The notes beneath the pieces are model-generated. The model was not told the DNA's origin and searched no databases. It saw nothing but the letters and a program-made list of their open reading frames with translations. This document shows positions 8,564 through 17,166 of a stretch of 64,000 nt of DNA, in pieces. How positions within the stretch are numbered: the stretch's first letter is position 1; every line of letters begins with the position of its first letter. The translations under genes and the position numbers were made by a program. Origin of the DNA: Maribellus sediminis (lineage in GTDB: Bacteria; Bacteroidota; Bacteroidia; Bacteroidales; Prolixibacteraceae); contig NZ_WXUB01000001.1 of the NCBI RefSeq assembly GCF_011799805.1, positions 372,001 to 436,000 on the forward strand, given 5' to 3'.

Positions 8564-9859
8564 TTATTGGATCGGTAAGGCATCGAAATCGATTGCCGGG
8601 TGATCTTTTTTCGACTGTTCTCTTTCGAAGATGGTACCTTTCTCCACATTTTCGTTAAAGAAACCACAGTTTTTCAGGAAAAACGATTGCTTGTTTTTTG
8701 TAAGGCCGCCACTGTAGTCAGCTCGTCGTTTTGCATTGGCTGTGGCGTCGTAGGTAAATTTTGCCTCGGCCAGTTCCATCCATTCCCCTTTTTCAGTAAC
8801 AATCCACTGGTTGGCAAATTCAACTTCCCGGGTCAGGTGTCCCTGCGAGGGAATAAAATTTTCGAGAAATGAATGTGGGCGGGTATACCAGGTAACCTTT
8901 TGTGGTCGCGAGAATGAAGCAATTAATCGCCAGTCGTTTTGATTCGGATCGAAAAACCACGAGGTATAAACGGTTGCTCCTTCGCGGTTCTGATCAGGAT
9001 GAATACGAGTCAGGAATCTATAAGTTTGTCCGGCTTTCCAGGGATAACGTAAAAAGCTTTGACCACCTGAACCTTCTCCGCCAAATTCTTTGGTTACCAC
9101 ATCTTTTCCTTTTCCGAGTAAATGCACTTCAGCGTCTTCCGGAATTTCTTCAGGATTATCGGTTTTGTAAGGGCTCCATACCGAGAAAAGGATGCGTCGT
9201 TCGTCGGGCGAGTTCACCTGGATGCCACAATAGCCTTCTCCAAATCCATTCACCATGTAATACGAACCAATTACATCTTCACCTTTTGGCACTGTTACTT
9301 CGTTGTAAAAATATTCTACGTTGCCTGCCGTTTCCGGTATCTGGTAAGAAAGATGAACCGAAGGGCCACGTCTTCCGAAATAAAAATTATCGGGTTCGCG
9401 AACAAAAATAAGCGGTTCGTCTGCGGCTGCTCCATCGATGATAATATCCGAAATTTCGGCAAAAACAGAACCTGTACTCGATTTACCTTGAAAGTCAACC
9501 TGCACATGTTGATTTTCTTTCACTTTGACGCTACCAACTTTAATTATTTCCCACGTAGATTTAGTGATATTTACCGGGAATTTTTTCCCGTCAATCGTGA
9601 CTAAAATTTCAGAAGTGCCTTCCGGTACTTTCGCTTTAATCGCCAGGTTTAACTCCCCGCCTTGGCTTACTTTAAACCAGCTGCTGATTACCGCATCTTT
9701 GTTGTCCCAGTTACGAAGGCCTGATTTTGAAATTTCAACATTTCCAGCTTTTTGGGTGACATAGGCATTTCCGCCAAGAGGAATGTTAACGGCCGGCTGA
9801 TTTGCAAATCCGTTAATAAATGCGAACACAAGAAGAAGTGTGAATATTTGAAATTTCAT
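8564..9859 (-). CDS. DUF5077-DUF3472 secreted protein
   Basis: A 431-residue exported protein. A signal peptide (residues 1-19, ending GFAN) is followed by a beta-rich N-terminal domain like DUF5077 (about 20-145) and a C-terminal domain like DUF3472 (about 155-400; segments such as RRGPSVHLSY and WSPYKTDNP are characteristic). Such proteins are common near polysaccharide-utilisation genes of Bacteroidota, and a carbohydrate-related role is suspected but not shown. There are no glycoside hydrolase genes next to it here. The 3-prime end converges with the amidase gene. Confidence 0.8.
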   Translation of the reverse strand: MKFQIFTLLLVFAFINGFANQPAVNIPLGGNAYVTQKAGNVEISKSGLRNWDNKDAVISSWFKVSQGGELNLAIKAKVPEGTSEILVTIDGKKFPVNITKSTWEIIKVGSVKVKENQHVQVDFQGKSSTGSVFAEISDIIIDGAAADEPLIFVREPDNFYFGRRGPSVHLSYQIPETAGNVEYFYNEVTVPKGEDVIGSYYMVNGFGEGYCGIQVNSPDERRILFSVWSPYKTDNPEEIPEDAEVHLLGKGKDVVTKEFGGEGSGGQSFLRYPWKAGQTYRFLTRIHPDQNREGATVYTSWFFDPNQNDWRLIASFSRPQKVTWYTRPHSFLENFIPSQGHLTREVEFANQWIVTEKGEWMELAEAKFTYDATANAKRRADYSGGLTKNKQSFFLKNCGFFNENVEKGTIFEREQSKKDHPAIDFDALPIQ

Positions 9860-9995
9860 CTGTAACTATTTTATTGCTGTGGGGCAAACATACCATTTAA
9901 ACATTAAACGAAAAGACACTTTTGTCAGGTTTCAAAACGCTTTGTTTTTAATGCGGTCAGATTCAGGGAATAAGATGCGGCAAAAAAAGAAACTG

Positions 9996-10003
9996 TATCT
10001 TTG
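9996..10003 (+). promoter_or_regulatory. Putative -7 box for rlmN
   Basis: TATCTTTG is a perfect match to the Bacteroidota -7 consensus TAnnTTTG, 19 nt before the chosen rlmN start. A clear -33 TTTG is not seen. A purine-rich GAAAGGGA lies just before the ATG. These signals support the start at 10023 rather than an upstream one. Confidence 0.5.
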
Positions 10004-10022
10004 TCGAAAATTTGAAAGGGAA

Positions 10023-11042
10023 ATGGAACGCTTATTCGGAAAAACATTAGCGGAATTGCAGGAAATTGTGATCGAACTTGGTTTGCCTAAGTTTACGGCC
10101 AAACAAATTACCGATTGGTTATACAAGAAACAGATTTCGTCGATCGACGAGATGACCAACCTTTCGCTTAAAACGCGTGAATTGTTGAGCGAGCGTTTCG
10201 AATACGGATTGACCGCTTATACAAAAGTGCAGGCCAGTGTCGACGGCACAAAGAAATACCTTTTCCCAACCATTCAGAATAAATTTATTGAAACGGCCAT
10301 GATTCCTGAACGCGACCGTAAAACCGTTTGCGTGAGCTCACAGGTAGGTTGTAAAATGGGCTGCCTGTTTTGCTTTACTGCCAAGCAGGGATTTCAGGGG
10401 CAGCTTTCGGCCGGAGAAATTGTCAACCAGATTCGCAGCATCGACGAGTTGAACGAGGTAAGCAACATTGTTTACATGGGCATGGGAGAACCCTTCGATA
10501 ACCTGGAAGAAGTGCTGAAGAGCCTCGAAATTCTGACTTCGGAATGGGGTTACGCCATGAGTCCGCGACGGATAACGGTTTCTACCATTGGTATTATTCC
10601 CGGCATGCTTACATTCCTCGAAAGGAGTGAAGCACACCTGGCAGTTAGTCTTCATACTCCTTTTCATGAAGAGCGCCAGAAACTGATGCCCGTGCAGGTA
10701 GCCTATCCGGTGGAACAGGTGGTGGAAGAAATAAAAAGTTGGGATTTTGGCCGGCAGCGACGTGTTTCGTTCGAATATATTGTTTTTGAAAATCTGAACG
10801 ATTCGCAGGAGCATGTAAACGAACTGGCGCGATTGCTAAGCGGCTTAAAATGCCGTATCAACCTGATCCGTTTTCACCCGGTTCCGGGAACACCATTAAA
10901 AAGTCCCGACGATGCAACCATTCAGAAATTTAAGGATGCATTGAATAAAAAAGGAATTCTAACTACTGTTCGTGCCTCGCGCGGACAGGATATTTATGCC
11001 GCCTGTGGTTTGCTTTCTACAAAAGAGCTGGTGAAAAATTAA
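10023..11042 (+). CDS. rlmN: 23S rRNA (adenine-2503-C2) methyltransferase RlmN
   Basis: Radical SAM enzyme that methylates C2 of A2503 in 23S rRNA (and A37 of some tRNAs). The 339-residue product has the radical SAM motif CKMGCLFC (Cys110, 114, 117) and the conserved C-terminal methyl-carrying cysteine in AACG (Cys328), plus the MGMGEP glycine motif. The open frame extends 144 bp upstream, but that extension has no family similarity and overlaps a promoter-like TATCTTTG, so the ATG at 10023 is preferred. Its stop overlaps the stop of the convergent lipoprotein gene by 4 bp. Confidence 0.95.
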   Translation: MERLFGKTLAELQEIVIELGLPKFTAKQITDWLYKKQISSIDEMTNLSLKTRELLSERFEYGLTAYTKVQASVDGTKKYLFPTIQNKFIETAMIPERDRKTVCVSSQVGCKMGCLFCFTAKQGFQGQLSAGEIVNQIRSIDELNEVSNIVYMGMGEPFDNLEEVLKSLEILTSEWGYAMSPRRITVSTIGIIPGMLTFLERSEAHLAVSLHTPFHEERQKLMPVQVAYPVEQVVEEIKSWDFGRQRRVSFEYIVFENLNDSQEHVNELARLLSGLKCRINLIRFHPVPGTPLKSPDDATIQKFKDALNKKGILTTVRASRGQDIYAACGLLSTKELVKN

Positions 11043-11848
11043 TAATACTTGTATTCTCTGAGTGAGACCATCATAGGTTCCTGATCTTTGTAGGCCACGC
11101 ATTTAATCCAGTTTCCGGCTGTATCGTATTCATATTTGTAAACGGTAGTACTCTGTGTTTCGTTATTCGTGCCAAAAATTTCCTGTTTATCCATAAAACC
11201 TTCAGGGTTGTGAGTAAAATTCATTCCTCCTCTAATGGTATCGGCTCGCGAAACAGTGTAACCGGTTAACTGCCCGGTTCCATCGTATTTGAAATTGTAA
11301 GTATAGGTTGGTTCACCTTTAAAGTTCCTGATTCGAAAATTATCAAATAATTTGTCTGCTTTGAGTGTGATCAATATGGATGAACGCAATGTATCCGTTT
11401 CAGGATCAAAAGTCTCGATTTTGAAAATTCCGTCATCCGTTTTAGTGATTGTTTCTTTGTGTACTACTTTATCCTTTACTATTCTTTGGGCTGAGGTGTA
11501 ATAATTTTCATCGCTGTTTATTTTCCAGCTATAAAGAATTTCTCCGTTGTCGCCCAGTGTAAACGATTCTTCTGCAAATCCTAATGGGTTATACTTAACT
11601 TTAAAATCATTTGTCCAACTAATGCTGTCGCGGGCTGCTACGGTAAGTGGTTCTCCGGCTTCAATCTGGCCCTCTTTTACGACAGGCCAGAAACTGGTTT
11701 CAGTGATTTCCATTACATTCCCGTGTAGAACTTCGGGGAAGGTAAAGTACGGAGTATAGTTCCCGACAATGGTTTTTTCTTTGGCTTTTTCATTCGAGCA
11801 GGCCAAACTGAATAACAAAACACAAATAATACAAATTAGCTTTTTCAT
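11039..11848 (-). CDS. Lipoprotein of unknown function with YD-like repeats
   Basis: A 269-residue protein with a lipoprotein signal peptide; the lipobox SLAC places the lipidated cysteine at residue 17. The rest is beta-rich. The C-terminal third has segments such as YNFKYDGTGQLTGYTV and YKYEYDTAGNWIK that look like the YD repeats of RHS-type proteins. Probably an outer- or inner-membrane-anchored periplasmic protein; no function can be given. It converges with rlmN. Confidence 0.7.
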   Translation of the reverse strand: MKKLICIICVLLFSLACSNEKAKEKTIVGNYTPYFTFPEVLHGNVMEITETSFWPVVKEGQIEAGEPLTVAARDSISWTNDFKVKYNPLGFAEESFTLGDNGEILYSWKINSDENYYTSAQRIVKDKVVHKETITKTDDGIFKIETFDPETDTLRSSILITLKADKLFDNFRIRNFKGEPTYTYNFKYDGTGQLTGYTVSRADTIRGGMNFTHNPEGFMDKQEIFGTNNETQSTTVYKYEYDTAGNWIKCVAYKDQEPMMVSLREYKYY

Positions 11849-12049
11849 AATTTTGGTTTTTTTAGTTTTAGAAGTGCACTTGTTGATGTATTCCTATTTG
11901 CAGAGATACAAGTGCTGCTACTTTTAATGCTTTACTTATTCGTTTTTTATGCTAAAAAGTTACAGTATGCCTCTATGAATGTATTATTCAGTTTATTAGT
12001 GTATTGAAGTGAGTCAGGAAGAACATGAGATTGTATTGAAAAATTCAGT

Positions 12050-13540
12050 TTAAACCAACATCATCTTTTCAATATAAATATCCTGAAACGCCGGGTCGCT
12101 TTCAAGACTGATATGGGTAGTAAGATCAAGAATTCTTTGGATTTCTGCTTCCTCTTCGAATAGAAACATTTTAGCGCCGATCAGTGCTGTATTTCCCAGT
12201 TTGTGAATTTTTTCTTCAGGTGCTTCGATCAGTCCGGTTCTGATCACATTTTTCAGATTCAGGAAATTCCCAAAACCGCCGGCGATGTATATTTTTTCAA
12301 CATCATCCATCGAAATTTGCAGCCGGTTTAGCAACAACTGAACACCTGTTGCAACGGCCGCCTTGGCCAGCTGGAATTCGCGGATATCCTGTTGGATGAG
12401 ATTTACATTATTTGTAATTTTTACTTCCTGATAGCCACTTTCTATCTCTCCAAACATCCCGATCTTTTGTTGCTCCAGAAGAATTGCCATAATGTCAATC
12501 AGCGCACTGCCGCAGATCCCCCGCGATTCTACATTGCCGATAACGTGGCAGCTTAAATCTTCGCCCGCGAATTCAATAGAAGAAATGGCACCCGTGGTTG
12601 CCCGCATGCCCTGGCTGATTTTTGCACCTTCGAAAGCCGGCCCGGCAGCGGTTGAGGCACAAATGATTTTCTCGCGATTCCCGACAACGATTTCACCGTT
12701 GGTTCCCAAATCGATGAGAATGGAGTAAGCCTCTTGTTCAGCCATTTTTGTAGCGGCAATTCCGGCAAGAATATCGCTTCCAACAAAACTGCCGATTGAA
12801 GCATTGAACTTGATTGTAACATCCGGCTGAATTTCCCAGCCAAGTTCGGAAGCAGTAAAAATTTTAGTACCCAGGTTGGGCGATTCAAAAGGATACATGG
12901 AAAGTGGCTGTACGTCGAGGCTGCAAAACAGGTGTTGCATTACGGTATTACCAACCAGTACAACTTTTACCAGATGGATGGGGTGTTTCGCAAGCATTCT
13001 TTGAATCATCTCACCGATTTTTTCCCTGATCAGTTTTTGCAAGTCAACCTGTTTCCCGTTGAGGCAACTTTCGATGCGTGAAATCAGATCAGCCCCAAAT
13101 TTAGCTTGCGGATTTACATCAGAAACCGAATCGATGATGCTGCCGTTTTGAAGATCGACAAGCTGGGCGACAATTGTGGTTGTACCCAGGTCAACCGCAA
13201 TTCCTGCACCTTCCTGTGGTTTAAAATTAAACTCGGAATTATCAGCCAGAATGATGTGTTCAAACTGCGAAACCTCGAGTGTAATATCCGAAGTTGCTTT
13301 GCAATAACAGGCCAGTCTGTAATTTTTGGGGTACCTGAGTTTTCTCAGTTTTTCAGCTTCCTGAGTACCGGTCTCCATATTGCCACCGAGAAGCTTTACT
13401 TTGCAGGTGCCGCAACTTCCTTTTCCGCCACAGGGAAATTCCACACCGTATTCATGCAATACATCGATAAGAGGTGTACCTTTTTGCACTTTAACGGTTT
13501 CGCCAAGTGGTTGAAAAGTAATATGAACAGGATCACTCAT
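12050..13540 (-). CDS. Ferredoxin-ASKHA (RACo-like, DUF4445) protein
   Basis: A 496-residue protein. The N-terminus (about 1-85) is a plant-type 2Fe-2S ferredoxin domain: Cys37, Cys43 and Cys46 in FPCGGKGSCGTC and a fourth near Cys78. The rest is an actin-like ATPase (ASKHA) domain with phosphate motifs such as VDLGTTT and LIDLGTNGEI. Known relatives (RACo and other reductive activators) use ATP to drive an electron onto a cobalamin corrinoid protein that has become oxidised. No corrinoid protein or methyltransferase gene is adjacent in this window, so the partner lies elsewhere. It is shorter than acetogen RACo, lacking part of the linker region. Confidence 0.85.
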   Translation of the reverse strand: MSDPVHITFQPLGETVKVQKGTPLIDVLHEYGVEFPCGGKGSCGTCKVKLLGGNMETGTQEAEKLRKLRYPKNYRLACYCKATSDITLEVSQFEHIILADNSEFNFKPQEGAGIAVDLGTTTIVAQLVDLQNGSIIDSVSDVNPQAKFGADLISRIESCLNGKQVDLQKLIREKIGEMIQRMLAKHPIHLVKVVLVGNTVMQHLFCSLDVQPLSMYPFESPNLGTKIFTASELGWEIQPDVTIKFNASIGSFVGSDILAGIAATKMAEQEAYSILIDLGTNGEIVVGNREKIICASTAAGPAFEGAKISQGMRATTGAISSIEFAGEDLSCHVIGNVESRGICGSALIDIMAILLEQQKIGMFGEIESGYQEVKITNNVNLIQQDIREFQLAKAAVATGVQLLLNRLQISMDDVEKIYIAGGFGNFLNLKNVIRTGLIEAPEEKIHKLGNTALIGAKMFLFEEEAEIQRILDLTTHISLESDPAFQDIYIEKMMLV

Positions 13541-13629
13541 TGTTTAATTATGAAATACGGGCTGAATTTTACGGTGTCGCTAATTTATAAAAGTTACGGT
13601 ATGAAACGGACATGTTAATTAAGATTTCC

Positions 13630-13752
13630 TCACCGGAGGCTAATAATCTGCCAGCTGACTAATGTGCAAATTCCGGCTATTCCCGTAACGATAAGTAATT
13701 TTAGCAGGGGGATAGTCGTGTTATTCTTTTTCCCCGAGGTGTTGTAAAAAGA
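13630..13752 (-). other. In-frame conceptual extension with a hydrophobic segment
   Basis: Directly after the stop codon of the outer-membrane protein gene (minus strand), the same frame stays open for 40 more codons before a TGA at 13630-13632. The translation has a basic stretch (GKKNN) and a membrane-like segment (LLKLLIVTGIAGICTLV). No ATG, GTG or TTG start opens it. It may be the decayed start of a following membrane-protein gene, or chance. The rest of the 13541-13629 gap shows nothing. Confidence 0.3.
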
Positions 13753-15006
13753 TTATATGTCGAGTTGAAACCAGTTGGAATTACCTTTCAGATAAGTAAA
13801 ATGAATACTTGCCGTAAGCCACGGAACAGTCGGAGTCCAGAATTTGAATCCTGTGCCAAATGATATTCGTGGCTTCCGTTTATAGATTTCGAAATAATGG
13901 TCATCAGCCATTCCCCAATTGGTGTATATAAAATGTTCCAAAGCAAACCAGTTGAAATATAGGTAGGTAAAACTGCCTCTCAACCAGGCGTTGTAATGCC
14001 CCTGTCCCGACTCCTGTCCGTTTACAATACCTTTTATTTCGTTCGAGTTCACATAGTGTAGAAGCGACGGGATGGTTGATGTACTGTATCCCGTTGAAAA
14101 GCCGGCCGACAATTCAACAACTTTGTTAAGCGTTTTAAAATATGAGGCCCCAAATCCAAAGGAATGATAAATAGGACTATTCGCATCAAGCCCGATACCA
14201 ATTCCGTAAGTACCCGAAACCGAGTATCCATCTAATTGGTGCCTGATTCGGTTAATCAAACCAATGGATTCTCCAATTGAAAGTGCAAGGTAATTTATGG
14301 TGTAATCATCAACAAAGGGGACTTCGGTTTTTAAAAGCGAAGTATCGGTTTTGTGTTGAAAAAGGTTCCAGCCAAAATTAGGCGAAAAGGTGTACTTATA
14401 GTCGGTATGCCACGGATTTCCTATGTTTCCTGAAATTTGTCTGGAGTGATAGGCTACAGCCGATGCTTTTTGATCGTTTTGGTACCTAAAGCTGTTTCCC
14501 GAACCATTTGAGATATGAAAAGATAAGGTCATATTTTTATACAGTAACTGGCGGGGGATATTTATTTGTGCGCTGTAATTACTGCTGTACGTGCCAACAT
14601 TTCCAATGATAGCAAGGTTAATGTTTCGGCCTAAAAAGTTTTTATCCGAAAATCCCAACGACAGATTTTTTTCATCGCTGTTGCCGTTTAGCGTAACGTA
14701 GGGAACCAGATTAAAGGCATCTTTTGCAGTGAGGTGGAACAAGTAACTGCCGGGTGAAATTGAGTCGATGGAGTAATCGACATCGGTAAAATTTCCAATG
14801 TTCCATACCTGGCTTATCGACCTGTCGAGACATTCATTGTCGATTATCTCTCCCGGATTGAACTGAAGCTCACGTAGAATGATATGATCCCGTGTTCGCC
14901 AGTTCTTAGTGATCTTTATCGAATCGATTTTCCATTCATTGGTTTCCTGTGCCAAAATGTTTACTGCAACCAACAAAAGCAGAATATGTAGAAACAGTTT
15001 TCTCAT
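13753..15006 (-). CDS. Outer-membrane beta-barrel protein with POTRA-like domain
   Basis: A 417-residue exported protein (signal peptide residues 1-20, ending ILAQ). The first part (about 25-110) resembles one POTRA unit, with IDSIKITKNWRTRDHIILREL matching the start of such domains in pieces, followed by about 300 residues of alternating hydrophobic and polar strands ending in aromatic residues, as expected for a barrel of the BamA/TamA (surface antigen) superfamily. It is much shorter than BamA, which has five POTRA domains. The start at ATG 15006 is chosen over 15042 because it opens a clean signal peptide. Role could be membrane insertion or secretion of a partner; not determined. Confidence 0.75.
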   Translation of the reverse strand: MRKLFLHILLLLVAVNILAQETNEWKIDSIKITKNWRTRDHIILRELQFNPGEIIDNECLDRSISQVWNIGNFTDVDYSIDSISPGSYLFHLTAKDAFNLVPYVTLNGNSDEKNLSLGFSDKNFLGRNINLAIIGNVGTYSSNYSAQINIPRQLLYKNMTLSFHISNGSGNSFRYQNDQKASAVAYHSRQISGNIGNPWHTDYKYTFSPNFGWNLFQHKTDTSLLKTEVPFVDDYTINYLALSIGESIGLINRIRHQLDGYSVSGTYGIGIGLDANSPIYHSFGFGASYFKTLNKVVELSAGFSTGYSTSTIPSLLHYVNSNEIKGIVNGQESGQGHYNAWLRGSFTYLYFNWFALEHFIYTNWGMADDHYFEIYKRKPRISFGTGFKFWTPTVPWLTASIHFTYLKGNSNWFQLDI

Positions 15007-15338
15007 TTGAAATTGCTTTAAAAATAGCGGACAGTGTGGCAACCGAATAGTGTTTTATCGGGAATGGGATAAAGTGATGCTATAAGGGATGAATTTTATT
15101 TGAGGTGGGATAAAAAGGCGATATTTGTGGTTAACCGGAATTGACCTTTGTATACTTTTACCAGTGAATTGCATTTGGTCTGAGATGCTGATGACATTTG
15201 AAGCTATCGTCTCAAAAGTTTGTTCAGGCTTTGCCGCGAATTATGGAAAAATGAAACATATCAGATTTGATGTATAGATTTCTTTTGTTTAAGCAACCTT
15301 TTTTTCTGAAACCGCATCCATTGGTTAAAAGCTGAATC
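15007..15338. other. Intergenic region between divergent genes
   Basis: This 332-bp gap separates the divergent barrel and lipoprotein genes, so it should hold both promoters. I see AT-rich sequence but no convincing -33/-7 pair, no hairpin and no gene. Confidence 0.5.
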
Positions 15339-15758
15339 ATGAAAATTACACAACTAATATTTCTGCTTGCTCTCGTGCTTCTTTCTTCCTGCCGCGACAA
15401 GGATAACAATCTTGATGATAGCATCCTTGGAAAATGGGAAATAAAGGAATTTATGTCGCTTGAATCGGTTTTATATGCTAAAGATGCCGATTATAGCCCA
15501 ATTATTGAATTCAATGACGATGGAACCTACAGTTTGCAACTCGACAGGAATGGCTGTGTGGGCAGTTTTGAATTTGGTGAAGGCGATGCCATCAGTATTT
15601 CTGCGGCCGGATGTACAAAAATTTGTTGCGACAGTGATTTTTCAGAAAAAGCAACAACAATGTTGTCTCAGGTAGAAAGTTTTGTGTTACAAAAGAATGA
15701 GCTGGAATTACATGTTCCGGGCTGGGGCTGGCTGGTTCTGAATAAAGTTTCAAACTAG
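15339..15758 (+). CDS. Small lipocalin/META-like lipoprotein
   Basis: A 139-residue protein with a lipoprotein signal peptide (lipobox LSSC, lipid-attached Cys18). The mature part begins ILGKWEIKEF, continues with IIEFNDDGTYSLQLDRNGC and ends in a strand-rich segment; this order (G-x-W, then F-x-x-DGTY) is typical of the lipocalin-like and META/HslJ-type small barrels common in Bacteroidota. It has a cluster of cysteines (CTKICC). Function unknown. Confidence 0.65.
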   Translation: MKITQLIFLLALVLLSSCRDKDNNLDDSILGKWEIKEFMSLESVLYAKDADYSPIIEFNDDGTYSLQLDRNGCVGSFEFGEGDAISISAAGCTKICCDSDFSEKATTMLSQVESFVLQKNELELHVPGWGWLVLNKVSN

Positions 15759-15813
15759 TTTTTAGAGATCAAATTTTGATTTGGAGCGCTTTTGTAACGA
15801 TTAAGAGTCTGAT

Positions 15814-16893
15814 TTATTCTGTTTTCAAATTGTACTTTTTATGATAGTCGGTATCCTGCGAAAAGTCCATCACGTGTTTTACCACGCCATAATAATCGTC
15901 GATACCTTTTTCAACTTTATTCGATTTCAGGTACACATCGTTTACTTTTGAGGCCACCTTTTCGTAGCTCTCCTTCTGAAGTTCAAGCCAGTGCTCCCGA
16001 ATCCTGTCAAAATCTTCCTGAACTTTTGGGTCGAGCATTTTTACCAGTTGCGGATATTCTTTCAATCCTCTGGCTGTGCTGAAAAAATACCTCAAAATAA
16101 ACAGATTGCCCGAATATTGTAATTCAGGAGAATCGCTTTGCGAACAGACCAGCCAGGCATAAAAATTGGCTTCCGACTCGCCGGTGATCCCAAACTGGTG
16201 TGCTTTTTCGTGGGTCAGAACCGCGGGATATTCAACCGGCAGGATTTCTTTGTTTACATGTACTTCATTGAAGAATGGTCCGTAATAGCCACTAATTCCC
16301 GATTGTGCAAACAAACGGCTAAAGGTTATCGATTTGTCTTTCCGCTTACCTGCCGGGTACTTGATTTTTAGTGCCGGTGCCAGTTTTTTATAAGAAGCTT
16401 CTATCAGACTGTCGGTGGATGTTTTGTCAATCTCTGAAAGATCGCAGTACCCGGAATTGGTTTTGTAGATCAAATACTTAATCACGTGAACCAGTTCCTG
16501 TTTATCGGGCTGTCTTTCTTCAATACCCAGACGCGTATTTAAATCAGCACGGTAATAATTAAATCCCCAGAACAGGTAAAAGGCAATGTAACTTGTGCCC
16601 AGAATATTCAGGATCAGTTTTCCGGTATTACGAAAGGTGATTTTCCGAAGTAGCAGCAGTACAATCAGGGTGGGGACCAGTGCTATGAGGGCCATGTAGA
16701 ATAGGTCGTCGAGTGAGAATGGAAAAATTGAGCTGATGGCTGACAGTACGCTGGCCAATATCGGGTAAAACGCTTCAGCATACCAACGTTCAATCCATTC
16801 CGGATTTCGACCGGCAAGCAAGGTGCCTAAAAAGCAGAACACTGCCAGAATTGGTACTATCAACCACTTGTATTTCAATCTTCGTATTTCCAT
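15814..16893 (-). CDS. DUF3810 membrane protein with HExxH motif
   Basis: A 359-residue protein of the DUF3810 type. Three hydrophobic segments lie in the N-terminal third (about 11-30, 42-58 and 65-110), followed by a soluble domain. That domain holds HEKAH (residues 228-232), a zinc-metallopeptidase HExxH motif, with a nearby ESEAN segment (239-243) that could give a third ligand. It is therefore likely a membrane-bound metallopeptidase, but no substrate or pathway is known to me. It converges with the small lipoprotein gene. Confidence 0.8.
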   Translation of the reverse strand: MEIRRLKYKWLIVPILAVFCFLGTLLAGRNPEWIERWYAEAFYPILASVLSAISSIFPFSLDDLFYMALIALVPTLIVLLLLRKITFRNTGKLILNILGTSYIAFYLFWGFNYYRADLNTRLGIEERQPDKQELVHVIKYLIYKTNSGYCDLSEIDKTSTDSLIEASYKKLAPALKIKYPAGKRKDKSITFSRLFAQSGISGYYGPFFNEVHVNKEILPVEYPAVLTHEKAHQFGITGESEANFYAWLVCSQSDSPELQYSGNLFILRYFFSTARGLKEYPQLVKMLDPKVQEDFDRIREHWLELQKESYEKVASKVNDVYLKSNKVEKGIDDYYGVVKHVMDFSQDTDYHKKYNLKTE

Positions 16894-17113
16894 ATTTTCC
16901 TATTAACAGCGAATAAAGAAAATAATTTCCCGGGCGATGGAGAAATATATCCCAGTTATTCCTGCAAAAAGTTCGGAACAGTTACTAAATGCATAGCTTT
17001 TATCTTTCAGCAGTTTCGACTTTAGAACGCGAAACGGGACTAAGCGTGCTGCATTCGTTTTTTCGGCAGGCGGGCGAATAAATAAATAGTAACTTATAGA
17101 AATAAAACAATCT

Positions 17114-17121
17114 TATGTTTG
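17114..17121 (+). promoter_or_regulatory. Putative -7 box for the dipeptidase gene
   Basis: TATGTTTG matches TAnnTTTG and lies 45 nt before the chosen start at 17167. No matching -33 TTTG is visible at the expected distance. The rest of the 16894-17166 gap shows no gene. Confidence 0.35.
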
Positions 17122-17166
17122 ATCAATTTGTTATAATTGTACTCCGTAATATTTACAAAAAGAAAA

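Noticed and set aside
13541-13752. A tRNA gene in the gap
   Set aside because: No cloverleaf arms or TTCGANTC-like T-loop found here or in other gaps.
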